A DNA stretch of 64,000 nucleotides from Chlorobiota bacterium (lineage in GTDB: Bacteria > Bacteroidota > Ignavibacteria > OLB7): assembly GCA_028287785.1 (NCBI GenBank), contig JAQBOZ010000028.1:248001-312000 (forward strand). The letters are read 5' to 3'. Positions 25,919-34,172 of this stretch are shown one piece after another. Made by a program: the position numbers and the translations under genes. Numbering within the stretch: position 1 is the stretch's first letter; every line of letters begins with the position of its first letter. Under the pieces are notes generated by a model. The model was not told the DNA's origin, did no database searches, and saw nothing but the letters and a program-made list of their open reading frames with translations.

Positions 25919-27772
25919 CTAGAAGTTCAGCATCTGCTTCCGCGCCGCGACCGCGGCGGCGGGCGCATGATCATCCACCGCGATAAGATGGAGGGTCACG
26001 TTGCTGGTCGCATAGTTCACCGGCACCGTGACCTCACCGCCGTTCCTCCGCACGATAAACGAGAGCTTCACCGATATCGGGACCTGGGCCAGCACCTGAT
26101 CCAGCGCGTTCAACGGGGCATCGTTCAGATCGAACGTCTGCCCCTGCCCGTCGGCGCCCAGCCCGATCTTCTCCAGCACATCCCCGACCTTCAACCCGGT
26201 GGAGTCGAGCGTTCCCCCCGCGCTTACGCTGGCAACCCGAAGCCCGTTCGCCACTTTCTCGAACGTCCCTCCCACCACCGGCCGCTTCACTTCCTTGGAG
26301 ATTATCTTCAACCCGACCGCGGGGAGGAATTCATCGTAGGGGAGCGGCTCGTGCCCGGCGATATACTTCGTGTAGAAATCGCCGAGCTTCACGCCGGTGA
26401 TCTTCTCCATTTCCGGGATGATCTCCTCATCGGTAAATGTCCGGCCGGTCTTCCCGTACTCCTCGTTGAACCGCCGCATCACATCATCGAGCGACATCTT
26501 TCCGCCGGTCCGCTGGCGGATGGCGATATCGAGAAGCATCCCGAGAATCGGCCCCTTGGTGTAAAGGCCGATTGTCTCCTGCGTGGGAAGATCGGGAAGC
26601 TGCATGCTCAACTCGGTCATCGAACGGGTCTGCGGCTGCCCGTACGATGGCGCCACAAAGCTGTTGGTCTCCCCCAGGAATCGCTCGCGCGAGCCCATCC
26701 CGTTCCGAAGCATGAAGACCTTGGCGTAGTACTCGGTAAGCCCCTCGGCAAACCAGAGCGATGCCGTCCTTGGCGGATGCTGGTAATCGAACGGGCCAAG
26801 CTGCGCCACGTGAATCCGCTTCGGGCTCCAGAGATGCCAGAACTCGTGCGCGATCACCGGCGCCAGCTCCTGAATCAGATCCTCCCCCTCCACATACGGC
26901 ATGCGATAGGTGGAGCTGTTCCTATGCTCCAGCGCGCCGAAAAAGCTGTCCCCCGGCTGCGGGTCCACCAGATAGTGCTGGAAGATGTAGCGATCGTACG
27001 GCATGTCGCCGAAAAACGCCGTCTCCTGCTCCACGATCTTCCTCGTCATATCCACGATCGACTTCCCCGCCGCACCGCTAAGGGGTTTGGGGGAGTGGAC
27101 GGTGATCACATGGGGCTTTCCGTTCACCTTGAAATCGTAGCGCTGGAACTTCCCCATATCGAGCGGCGCATCGATCAGCTCATCGTAATCGCGCGCCCGA
27201 TAGGTGTTCTTCCCGCCGGACATCGGATCAAGGCCGATGGCGATATCCCATCCCGCCGGAACGTTGTAGCGGACCGTGTAGGGAAGCTCCTTGCCGCCGG
27301 ACGGATAGCCGAAGAGCGCCGCCCCGACCGCGAACGCGAAGTTCGGCTCGATGTCGGAAAGGCAGAACCACATGGAGTTCGGAATCTGGCCGATGTCGTG
27401 AACGCTGTAGACGATCTTCACATTGCCGTTCTTCGCGCCGGAGAGGGTGAAGGAGTTGGAATCGGGACGGGTTACCGTAAGGCGGGAGCCGTCGGTGTTG
27501 GTCGCCGAGAAGTCGCGAACGAACCGGCCGAAATTCACGATATCATAGGCACCGGGCGCCCAGATCGGGAAATAGAACGTGGTAGTGTCGTGGATCACAT
27601 TGTGAAGCGTCGCGGTGACGAAGAACGTCTCGGCCCCAAGGCTCGGAATCGAAACGGTGTAATCGATGGATGGGACCACACTCGTCCCCGCGAGGAGCGA
27701 TGGCGACGCAGTTCCCGCGGAGAGCGCCCCCGCCAGCGCGATAAGCGCAATCGTTCGTGTTGATAACCGCAT
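25919..27772 (-). CDS. M61-family (glycyl aminopeptidase-like) metallopeptidase with PDZ domain, paralogue 2
   Basis: 617 aa. ATG 27772 gives a signal peptide ('TIALIALAGALSAGTASPSLLAG'); the frame continues upstream to 27937 without signal character. Same architecture as the next gene downstream: 'YFPIWAPGAYDIVNFGRFV', 'PVIAHEFWHLWSPKRIHVAQLGPFDYQH' (HExxH), 'LWFAEGLTEYYAK', PDZ segment 'LRVASVSAGGTLDSTGLKVGDVLEKI'. The motif regions are identical between the copies, while the segments before and after PDZ diverge, as expected of paralogues with different peptide preference. A 211-bp gap separates them, enough for a separate promoter. Confidence 0.9.
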   Translation of the reverse strand: MRLSTRTIALIALAGALSAGTASPSLLAGTSVVPSIDYTVSIPSLGAETFFVTATLHNVIHDTTTFYFPIWAPGAYDIVNFGRFVRDFSATNTDGSRLTVTRPDSNSFTLSGAKNGNVKIVYSVHDIGQIPNSMWFCLSDIEPNFAFAVGAALFGYPSGGKELPYTVRYNVPAGWDIAIGLDPMSGGKNTYRARDYDELIDAPLDMGKFQRYDFKVNGKPHVITVHSPKPLSGAAGKSIVDMTRKIVEQETAFFGDMPYDRYIFQHYLVDPQPGDSFFGALEHRNSSTYRMPYVEGEDLIQELAPVIAHEFWHLWSPKRIHVAQLGPFDYQHPPRTASLWFAEGLTEYYAKVFMLRNGMGSRERFLGETNSFVAPSYGQPQTRSMTELSMQLPDLPTQETIGLYTKGPILGMLLDIAIRQRTGGKMSLDDVMRRFNEEYGKTGRTFTDEEIIPEMEKITGVKLGDFYTKYIAGHEPLPYDEFLPAVGLKIISKEVKRPVVGGTFEKVANGLRVASVSAGGTLDSTGLKVGDVLEKIGLGADGQGQTFDLNDAPLNALDQVLAQVPISVKLSFIVRRNGGEVTVPVNYATSNVTLHLIAVDDHAPAAAVAARKQMLNF

Positions 27773-28104
27773 AAGTATGACCGTTGGATTTGGATGCGGG
27801 CGATTCAATCCACCGGGAGGGGGATAGCGTTCGGGAATCGACCAGCGTGGATAATTGGCTCGTATCGTGAGAATGTATAGGATTGTTTCAGAAGCGGGGA
27901 AATATCTCATCAGCTCCAAGGGCGCCCGCCGCGACATTTCCGGGCATGGCGGGTCAATAAGGAGCTGTGATGGAACCCCTTTTGTTGTTGGAGGGTTTCA
28001 ATGAACGGCCCGCAACCCGTGCCCTCCCCGCTCCACGGCCTGGCCGCAACTTTTTCCGGCCCGCGCCACGGAAAGGACATTTTCTCAACGATCCCGGCAT
28101 CTTC
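27773..28104. other. 332-bp divergent intergenic region
   Basis: It lies between divergent genes (M61 peptidase 2 and an outer-membrane protein) and so should carry both promoters. No repeat or hairpin stands out. Confidence 0.4.
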
Positions 28105-28953
28105 ATGAAAACAGTTCGAGCTCCCCGGTTCGCGGTGTTTCTCTCGCTCCTTGTTCCGATTCTTCTCGGCGGTCGCGCGGAGGCGCAGCTACGGGTGGTC
28201 CCATCGATCGGCCTTCAGACGATGTGGCTGAACGGGGACTATCCGGCAAGCGACGATATCAGCCCCGGAAAGGAATCATCGCTTCAGCTTGGCGGCGGCA
28301 TCATGGGTTCGAGCAACGGGCTCCATCTCCAGGCCGATCTTGTTCCCGACACCACATGGCGCTTCCGCTTTCCCATAACGTTTGAGGCGTTCCATCTTGT
28401 CGGCGCCACCACATATGTCGGCGGCCGCAACGGCGAGCGGCTGCAATATCTGCGGATCACCAACACGGCGAACATCTTCTCGTTCGGCGCCGGCGTCACC
28501 GCCACGTTCCATAAATCGCCCGATGTCTATGTGAGCGCCGATGCCCGGATGAACTACATCCCCCCGAGCGAGCTGCATTCGCTGCGCTATCATCCCGACA
28601 ACGACGAGGTGCTCGCGGACAGCCTTCAGCATCCCGACCCGAACGGCGAAACCCGCGTCGGGGCCTATCTGAAGGTGGGGACGCGGGTGAACTTCTTCGG
28701 GCCCCTGTCGCTCGATTTCAGCGTCGGCTACGGCGCGATCAATCTTCTGGGAAGGAATGGCAACGGGCTTGGACGGAGCCTGCTGACGGTGGACAACCAG
28801 TATCACGCGCCGGAGATCACGCTGGGCTATATCGGGTTCGGGTTGAGCGTGGTGTGGACGGGATATCGCGCCGATGAAGACGAGGAGGAGAATGCATCGA
28901 CCCCGCTGAAGGCGCACCCGGACACGGGACATCCCGCGCCGTCCGGCAATTGA
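28105..28953 (+). CDS. Outer-membrane beta-barrel protein, unknown role
   Basis: 282 aa from ATG 28105; the frame is open from 27967, but only this start gives a signal peptide ('FAVFLSLLVPILLGGRAEAQ'). The mature part alternates hydrophobic and polar residues in strand-sized pieces with frequent aromatic ends ('SLDFSVGYGAINLLG', 'ITLGYIGFGLSVVWTGY'), typical of an 8-12-stranded outer-membrane barrel. The last about 25 residues ('DEDEEENASTPLKAHPDTGH') form an acidic, disordered tail beyond the final strand, which is unusual because barrels normally end on an aromatic strand residue. No family name can be given. Confidence 0.7.
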   Translation: MKTVRAPRFAVFLSLLVPILLGGRAEAQLRVVPSIGLQTMWLNGDYPASDDISPGKESSLQLGGGIMGSSNGLHLQADLVPDTTWRFRFPITFEAFHLVGATTYVGGRNGERLQYLRITNTANIFSFGAGVTATFHKSPDVYVSADARMNYIPPSELHSLRYHPDNDEVLADSLQHPDPNGETRVGAYLKVGTRVNFFGPLSLDFSVGYGAINLLGRNGNGLGRSLLTVDNQYHAPEITLGYIGFGLSVVWTGYRADEDEEENASTPLKAHPDTGHPAPSGN

Positions 28954-28957
28954 AACA

Positions 28958-28981
28958 CCGACCCCGAAAGTTCGAGGTCGG
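28958..28981. terminator. Bidirectional terminator-like hairpin
   Basis: CCGACCCCGAA pairs with TTCGAGGTCGG (one mismatch) in the 59-bp gap between convergent genes ending at 28953 (+) and 29013 (-). No long T-tract. Confidence 0.6.
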
Positions 28982-29012
28982 CGCGGCGGATCATCCGGGG
29001 CGCTTCCGGCCG

Positions 29013-29552
29013 TTACCGGAAGTAGAAGAAGAAGCCGGCCTCGGGGACCGGATACACCTTGCCGGTATTCGGGAACACGGTGATCGGAAGGGCGACCGAG
29101 AAGACAAGCTGATCGCCGATAAAGCTCTCATAGCCCGGCCCTATCCCAAAGCGGAAGGGATCGGAGATGCGGTTGCCGGGGAAGGCGGTATCGCTGGTGT
29201 GGGAGCTGTAGAAGCCCATGCCGAAAAGCCCATAGAGCCGCCACGTGTTCTTCCGTATAAACGCATACTGCACCTCACCTCCCAGATTGAAATGGGTCCA
29301 GTTCCCCACCGTGATCACAAACGCCGTGGCCTGCGCCGCGAACCCTCCGGGAAACGTCGCCCGTCCGGAGAGGCCGGCGCCCGAGGTCAGCCCCGCCATC
29401 AACCCGATCCCGTACGATGGGTTCCTGTAGAAATCCTGGCCGTTCATGCCGGTATCGGCCACCGCGATCGGCGTGGAGCCCTGCGCGCGCAGGGTGCCGG
29501 CACAGCAGAACAGGGCAAGCAGCGTAAGGGAAATCGCTAGAGTTCGTTTCAT
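29013..29552 (-). CDS. Small outer-membrane beta-barrel protein
   Basis: 179 aa with a clear signal peptide ('ISLTLLALFCCAGTLRAQ'). The mature 155 residues are Gly/aromatic-rich with strand-like pieces ('YGIGLMAGLTSGAGLSGRATF', 'FAAQATAFVITVG', 'FNLGGEVQYAFI', 'WRLYGLFGMGFYSS') and end '...AGFFFYFR', with an aromatic residue at the C-terminus as in true outer-membrane barrels. The size suits an eight-stranded OmpA/OmpW-like barrel. Function unknown. Confidence 0.7.
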   Translation of the reverse strand: MKRTLAISLTLLALFCCAGTLRAQGSTPIAVADTGMNGQDFYRNPSYGIGLMAGLTSGAGLSGRATFPGGFAAQATAFVITVGNWTHFNLGGEVQYAFIRKNTWRLYGLFGMGFYSSHTSDTAFPGNRISDPFRFGIGPGYESFIGDQLVFSVALPITVFPNTGKVYPVPEAGFFFYFR

Positions 29553-29582
29553 GAATGATTCCTAAAATTGACGGAAAGAGAA

Positions 29583-29606
29583 GCGCCGCCTGATTGAGGG
29601 CGGCGC
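29583..29606 (-). terminator. Rho-independent-type terminator of the lipoprotein gene
   Basis: GCGCCGCC (29583-29590) and GGCGGCGC (29599-29606) form a perfect 8-bp stem. On the minus strand it is followed by TTCTCTTTCC, a T-rich run. It lies 61 bases past the stop of the gene ending at 29667. Confidence 0.7.
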
Positions 29607-29666
29607 AACTTCGACACTCGCGTGGACTCTTGCAAAAGATGTTCCAACAAAGCACCGGAAACCGTT

Positions 29667-30353
29667 TCAATGATGGCTGCTCGCCACATCCCCGCGAAGC
29701 GTCTCGCCGATCTCCCGTCCCACTTCCATCGCGGCGTTATCCACCACGGTCCGTATCTCCTCCTCGCTCAGCGTCAGAAGCTGGACGGCATTGAAGATGC
29801 TGGCGCCGGAGGCGATGGCCCTGGGGGCGAACGCCGCCAGATAGGTCTCCGAAAGCTGCACCGTCCTGTTCTCGGAATCCTCCCAGACGATCTGCCCCGT
29901 GGCACGATCGATCATCCTGGATTTGCCGCTGACATACAGCGCCAGCCCGGCTGATGCCGAGAGAAGTTTGTATTCGGTGATCTCCGTCTCAACAATGATA
30001 TCGGGATCATCCTGCATCCCGGCCACCGCCCGGAGGCTCAGATAATCGCTGGTGGCATTCTGCGTTCCCAACGAAACCGACTGCGCTATCGAGTCGCCGT
30101 TGACGGCGTGCTCCAGCTTGTGCCTGGCCTGGCCCGATATCACCACCGAGCCGACCGCGGCGATAAGATCCACAACGGTGTTCTTGACCGGGCTCTCCAC
30201 CACGCTGATCGATGATGCCGCGTCGGGGACGGCGTGAACGCGAAAGAGGGCCTTTTTCCCGGCGACAGGGAACTTGGCGAGATTGTTTGTGTGCCCGCAT
30301 GCGGCCAGCAGCCCGGCCAGCGGTAGCAGAAGGAGGATGTGCAAATGCTTCAT
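29667..30353 (-). CDS. Lipoprotein of unknown function
   Basis: 228 aa from ATG 30353. Lipobox 'LLPLAGLLAACGHTNN' gives a lipidated Cys near residue 19. The mature protein has 'VVDLIAAVGSVVISGQARHKLEHAV', a beta-rich middle ('DDPDIIVETEITEYKLLSASAGLALYVSGKSRMIDRATGQIVWEDSENRTVQL') and a C-terminal helix ('LSEEEIRTVVDNAAMEVGREIGETLRGD'). The middle, with 'MIDRATGQIVWED', resembles the YajG/LpoB-like or CsgG-related lipoprotein pattern in which a stress or export partner binds a beta sheet, but I cannot assign it. Outer-membrane inner leaflet likely. Confidence 0.65.
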   Translation of the reverse strand: MKHLHILLLLPLAGLLAACGHTNNLAKFPVAGKKALFRVHAVPDAASSISVVESPVKNTVVDLIAAVGSVVISGQARHKLEHAVNGDSIAQSVSLGTQNATSDYLSLRAVAGMQDDPDIIVETEITEYKLLSASAGLALYVSGKSRMIDRATGQIVWEDSENRTVQLSETYLAAFAPRAIASGASIFNAVQLLTLSEEEIRTVVDNAAMEVGREIGETLRGDVASSHH

Positions 30354-30500
30354 GATGCTTCCATGGTTCAACGTGATAGTTCAGTCCGTCCCCGCCTGCT
30401 TGCGCTGTTCGAAACGCGCCTGGTGTATCGGGACGACGGCTGATGGGCTATCGATCCCCCTTCACCCGCATCGGTTTAACGCATCATGCAATATTTTGCT

Positions 30501-30545
30501 GCGCGGGGCAGCGCCCCGCGCAACAGGGATTGCGCCCCTCCGGGG
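30501..30545. repeat. GC-rich double palindrome
   Basis: GCGCGGGGC (30501-30509) and GCCCCGCGC (30513-30521) pair perfectly around AGC. GCCCC TCC GGGGC follows at 30533-30545. It is intergenic between two minus-strand genes and resembles the GC-rich cores of the interspersed repeat. Confidence 0.55.
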
Positions 30546-30617
30546 CTTGGGGAGATTGCTCGGCACACGTGGTGGGTGACATTGTCAATTCCCGGATAAC
30601 GGCGGCCGAGCACGAGC

Positions 30618-30660
30618 GTGAAGGCCAACGCCGCGGATGGCGTTGTTCAACAGCCTGCTA
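30618..30660. repeat. Short CAACGCC/GGCGTTG-type repeat, copy 2
   Basis: This is the second copy of the block at 1423-1465. Here CAACGCC and GGCGTTG pair perfectly around GCGGAT, followed by TTCAACAGCCTG. It overlaps the last codon and stop of the downstream minus-strand gene, so it may form that gene's 3' end structure. Confidence 0.55.
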
Positions 30661-31344
30661 CAGGCTGAAACCAAGCATCAGCCGCAACCCAATCGTCAGC
30701 GATTTGAAATCGGTGGAGCCTCCCCCCACCGGTACCACATAGCCCGCGCTCACGCCGAGGCTGGCAATGGGGGAGGGCATGTAGGCCATCACAACCTGCG
30801 GTCGCAGAAGAAAATAGTTCTGATTACGGACCTCCTCCAGGATGGTCCCCGCCGCCGTCACGCTCAATTCCGGACGTCGCCGGATTGCCGTCAGCCCGCC
30901 ACCGCCAACCAGCACCGATGACTGAAGATAGAAATTACGCCCCTCGGACAGGCTGAACTCGTAGCCGAGAAGCACCCCCGCATAGCTGTAGGTGAACTGA
31001 TAGGTGGCGGGATTCGCGTTGTACAGATGGGCGCTTCCCCCGGCCCCTCCCACCATCAGACCGTTGAGCAGCAGCAGCCCCTCCTCACCGATCAGCACCG
31101 GCGTCCCCCCCAGATCGGGGGCCACTGCCGATGGGCCGAGGCTCATGTAGTCCACGGTCAGACCGATGTAGGCGCCGGCGCGACTGGTCCGTGGGGGAAC
31201 CCGCGGCGATGCGGAAGGCCCGTCCTGACGAAGATAGCCGAATCGACCGCTGCCGACGGAATCGCCGGAGCTCTGGGCCCGCAGGCCGACGTGAAGAGCT
31301 GAGAAAAGCAGCGTAACCAGCAGTGCGAGATGCGTTCTGTTCAT
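30658..31344 (-). CDS. Outer-membrane beta-barrel protein (paralogue of next gene)
   Basis: 228 aa from ATG 31344, with a signal peptide ('LALLVTLLFSALHVGLRAQ'). It shares with the 257-aa protein upstream the central pattern 'GLLLLNGLMVGGAGGSAHLYN...YQFTYSYAGVLLGYE' (there 'GFTLLNGLLIGGGWSGAHLYN...DQFSFDYGGVLLGYD') and the end 'LGVSAGYVVPVGGGSTDFKSLTIGLRLMLGF'. Both look like outer-membrane barrels with the last strand at the C-terminus. Only 40 bases separate the two genes. Their position right after the RiPP genes, on the same strand, leaves open a shared transcript. Function unknown. Confidence 0.7.
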   Translation of the reverse strand: MNRTHLALLVTLLFSALHVGLRAQSSGDSVGSGRFGYLRQDGPSASPRVPPRTSRAGAYIGLTVDYMSLGPSAVAPDLGGTPVLIGEEGLLLLNGLMVGGAGGSAHLYNANPATYQFTYSYAGVLLGYEFSLSEGRNFYLQSSVLVGGGGLTAIRRRPELSVTAAGTILEEVRNQNYFLLRPQVVMAYMPSPIASLGVSAGYVVPVGGGSTDFKSLTIGLRLMLGFSL

Positions 31345-31384
31345 GCGCGATAATGTTCCTGAATTCCGGCGGGGCCGATACCCA

Positions 31385-32158
31385 TCACTCGCCGATACCG
31401 AAAGCAACCCGTATGCCGTAGGTGAGGTTTCGCAGATCGGTGAGCGAGCTTCCGCCAAGCGGCAGAAGGTAGTCCACGCCGAGACGAAGATCGAAATACT
31501 GGATCGGCGATATCCCGATGCTGATGCCGGGGCGCAACGCATAGAAGCCCTCATGCCGAACCCGCTCCAGAATCTCGCGACCGGTGGAAAGCGTGAGCGC
31601 GCTATCCTTTCTGATCATCTCCAGCCCTCCTGATGCCACCATCACCGCCCCGCGCACGGAGAGCCCGAGTGGACGAAGACGGGCATCGTAGCCGAGAAGA
31701 ACCCCCCCGTAATCGAAGGAGAATTGATCGTAGGCCGCCGGTGGATTGTAGAGATGGGCGCCGGACCAGCCGCCGCCGATCAACAGCCCGTTGAGGAGGG
31801 TGAAGCCCTCGAAGCCGTAGAAGACAAGGCTTCCCCCCTTCAGCCGGGGATCCAGCGCCTCCAGCGACAACCCCGATCCGGCAACCAGCCCCGTCAGGTA
31901 GATAAGGCCGCTCCTCCCCTTGATAAACGGATCGGGCTCCTTGGCGAAGAACTCGACGGTATCGGTGCTGATGCCGCTGAGGAACGAGCTGTCCGCGCTG
32001 AATGCTCCGGTGGTATCCACGGTCATCGATGTGTCGCTCGGGAAGAGCGTATCCCCCCGGCGGGTTGTGTCGGTCTGGGCAGGGGCCGGCAGCGCGAGCA
32101 TCATGAGGAACAGAGCGATGGCGGGAACCATGCGGCGCGATATCCGAAGTAGATTCAT
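31385..32158 (-). CDS. Outer-membrane beta-barrel protein (paralogue of downstream gene)
   Basis: 257 aa with signal peptide 'IALFLMMLALPAPAQ'. A Thr/Asp/Ser-rich spacer (about 28-75, 'DTTRRGDTLFPSDTSM') precedes a barrel-like region with 'IYLTGLVAGSGLSLEALDPRLKGGSLVFYGFEGFTLLNGLLIGGGWSGAHLYNPP'. It ends 'DYLLPLGGSSLTDLRNLTYGIRVAFGIGE'. Homologous to the protein encoded 40 bases downstream. It starts 139 bases after the stop of the lasso B2 gene on the same strand; an export or immunity role for the RiPP locus is possible, but the sequence does not show it. Confidence 0.7.
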   Translation of the reverse strand: MNLLRISRRMVPAIALFLMMLALPAPAQTDTTRRGDTLFPSDTSMTVDTTGAFSADSSFLSGISTDTVEFFAKEPDPFIKGRSGLIYLTGLVAGSGLSLEALDPRLKGGSLVFYGFEGFTLLNGLLIGGGWSGAHLYNPPAAYDQFSFDYGGVLLGYDARLRPLGLSVRGAVMVASGGLEMIRKDSALTLSTGREILERVRHEGFYALRPGISIGISPIQYFDLRLGVDYLLPLGGSSLTDLRNLTYGIRVAFGIGE

Positions 32159-32297
32159 CTGTTGATTCTCAAAGAGTTCCTGACGGAAAGAGCCTCGGTC
32201 ACTGAACCAGAAGCCCCTCCGGGATAGATCGTTATATGCTTACTGCCTGGTGAGACGCTTCGCATCGGGAACGGAAACATCCGGCCGGATTCGGTAA

Positions 32298-32729
32298 CTA
32301 TCGCGATCGTTCGTAATCGAAATGCGGAAGTGGCGTAAACTCCTCCCCATCCAGATCCCCGATCACCACGCGACCCTCGCACTCCACCCAGGCATGAGCC
32401 TGAAAGCCGCCATCGCGACCCTTTGCAACGCCCAGCCTCAGCATGGCCGGATAGCCGCTGCGGACAAGCAGGAACTGCGCCGCGAACGCCTGCGTCAGGC
32501 ATGTGGCGTTCGGCACATACCGGCTTGCGGCCGTCACAGCCCAGGCGATCCTCTCGGCCGCATGCCGCCTGGGGCTGATGCAGGCGGGAGGCCGCATCAG
32601 CCTGGCAAGGAGCTTCCGGAGCGTTCCGAACGGCAGAATGGTCAGCGCGGACCGCACTCCTCCCACCAGCAGGAGCGCGCCGAGCAGCAATCGCTGCTCG
32701 GCACCGGGAAGGCGAAGGAACCTACGCAC
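32298..32729 (-). CDS. Lasso peptide biosynthesis B2 protein (transglutaminase-like leader peptidase)
   Basis: 143 aa, full length for the family. The Cys-His-Asp triad of the Transglut_core3 fold is visible: Cys in 'VPNATCLTQAFAAQFLL', His in 'GGFQAHAWVECEG', Asp in 'VVIGDLDGEEF'. The family cleaves the leader from lasso-type precursors, two residues after the conserved leader Thr, guided by the B1 recognition protein. It overlaps the end of the B1 gene by 8 bases, so B1 and B2 are translationally coupled as in other split-B lasso clusters. A hydrophobic N-terminal stretch ('QRLLLGALLLVGGVRSAL') may contact the membrane. Confidence 0.88.
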   Translation of the reverse strand: MRRFLRLPGAEQRLLLGALLLVGGVRSALTILPFGTLRKLLARLMRPPACISPRRHAAERIAWAVTAASRYVPNATCLTQAFAAQFLLVRSGYPAMLRLGVAKGRDGGFQAHAWVECEGRVVIGDLDGEEFTPLPHFDYERSR

Positions 32730-33012
32730 CCTTTCCGTTGCTCACCTCGATGAGCCCTTTGGATTCCAACTGCTCCAGCAGCGCCGTCACATCCCGCTCG
32801 CACTCCCCGGCGTCAACGTCGAACTCCGCCATCACGCCACGGCAGATCGCGTCGAATCCGGTCGGCTGGCTCAGCATGTTCCAGATAAGCGCCCCCACCG
32901 GGTCCAGCCCGTAGTAGACGCCATCGGCCAGATTGAGAATGGCGGCCTCGCCCGCAAGGTCGCATGAAACCTGCTCGCGCGATGCCACGATGATCGATTG
33001 GCGAGATATCAT
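32722..33012 (-). CDS. PqqD-like RiPP recognition element, lasso B1 protein
   Basis: 96 aa from ATG 33012. The frame is open to 33207, but the extra N-terminus is not family-like, and the GAGGAGA before 33012 supports this start. The sequence follows the PqqD/B1 pattern: 'EQVSCDLAGEAAILNLADGVYYGLDPVGALIWNMLSQP', then 'CERDVTALLEQLESKGLIEV'. This winged-helix RRE domain binds the leader peptide and presents it to the B2 protease. It lies between the kinase gene (266-bp gap) and B2 (8-bp overlap). Its recognition sequence in the leader would be the 'YxxPxL...G' motif of the two precursors upstream. Confidence 0.88.
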   Translation of the reverse strand: MISRQSIIVASREQVSCDLAGEAAILNLADGVYYGLDPVGALIWNMLSQPTGFDAICRGVMAEFDVDAGECERDVTALLEQLESKGLIEVSNGKGA

Positions 33013-33278
33013 TCTCCTCGTCTCTCTTCGGGTTGATGGAATAGCCGTCGCCAATGTGACGGGCGCATGGCAACCGCTGAATAATTTCATCGGCTTCCGT
33101 GGCATCCCGGCATGCGCCGGCGGCCACGGAAACAGCGTTCCGCAAGATAGAGCACAACCGGCAAATCCCGATGCCCGCGCGGCCACGGTACGACAATTGG
33201 CACTCACGGTTACGCCGGATCGCCGGGATTGAAGGGATGAATGATGGGGATGAATCGTCGATGCTCAACGACGGGAGA

Positions 33279-34172
33279 TTATCGCGGCGGATCGCCGAGA
33301 TCCTGCTCGATGAGGTCAAGCAGAGCGGGAAGAGCGGTGATGGAGCGATGAACATGGAGGCGAAGCACCGGAACCCGCGCGGCCAGGCCGGCGCACTGCA
33401 TCATGTTTGCGGGGGCGGCCCCCATCCGTTCGAGGATCGGGGCGATATATGAATGGCGCATCAGCTCGATCATCCCGTCGCGCGGCGTCAACGGCTCGAT
33501 GGCGTTCGTTTCGCCGGTTGTGATCGCGTAGATTCTCAGCGGATGGAGCGGAGCCGAGGGAAAGTCTCCATGCAGTTCGAGCGCGCGCTTCTCAGCGTCG
33601 GGACGAAGGATCGGCATGACGAGCGGATCATATCCCAACCCTGCCGCGGCGTCGGGCCATAGCTTCAGAAGCGGAAAACCGGGGTCGATGGCGGGTGGTT
33701 CATGAGCGGGGTCGATCGACACAAGATCATCGGCAACCGCGGGGTATCCCCGACGGTGAAGCCCGGCGGCGATGGTCGATTTCCCCGCGCCGGATTCTCC
33801 CAGAAACGCTGCCACGCCGGATGCCGTGGCAACGGCGCTTCCATGCAGCACAAGCCTTCCGCGCTGCTGAAGCAGCAACCCCAGCACCGGCCCGAGGAGA
33901 TAGAGCCGGAGCACGCGCTCGTCGGCATCGCCGACCGGGTCGACGATCACCTCATTGCCACCGCGTATCAGAAATCTTCCAGCCCCTTCCCAGAGGAAAA
34001 GGGCCTCATCGGGCGTGGCGTGGAGGCAGCCATCCACCGACTCCGATGCAGAAAAAAAGGCGAGATCACCCGCCTTAACGACAACATCCGCTTCCCGGTC
34101 GAGGGTTCGAAGCTCGGGAAGCGGAATAAAAGAGCTGATTGAAAGACCGTGGGCGAGAAACGCGCCGGGCAT
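33279..34172 (-). CDS. HPr-kinase-like enzyme of the lasso RiPP cluster
   Basis: About 297 aa from ATG 34172, which overlaps the stop of precursor A1 (TGATG); TTG 34175 is an alternative. The P-loop 'FLGESGAGKSTIAAGL' (about 125-132) is preceded by 'RLVLHGSAVATASG' and followed by 'YPAVADDLVSID', the layout of HPr serine kinase/phosphorylase (HprK) catalytic domains. HprK homologues next to lasso genes (paeninodin and thermobacillin-type clusters) phosphorylate the precursor's C-terminal Ser. Here both precursors end in Gly, so the target must be another Ser or another partner. The N-terminal 100 residues lack the HprK regulatory domain, as in lasso-associated kinases. Confidence 0.82.
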   Translation of the reverse strand: MPGAFLAHGLSISSFIPLPELRTLDREADVVVKAGDLAFFSASESVDGCLHATPDEALFLWEGAGRFLIRGGNEVIVDPVGDADERVLRLYLLGPVLGLLLQQRGRLVLHGSAVATASGVAAFLGESGAGKSTIAAGLHRRGYPAVADDLVSIDPAHEPPAIDPGFPLLKLWPDAAAGLGYDPLVMPILRPDAEKRALELHGDFPSAPLHPLRIYAITTGETNAIEPLTPRDGMIELMRHSYIAPILERMGAAPANMMQCAGLAARVPVLRLHVHRSITALPALLDLIEQDLGDPPR

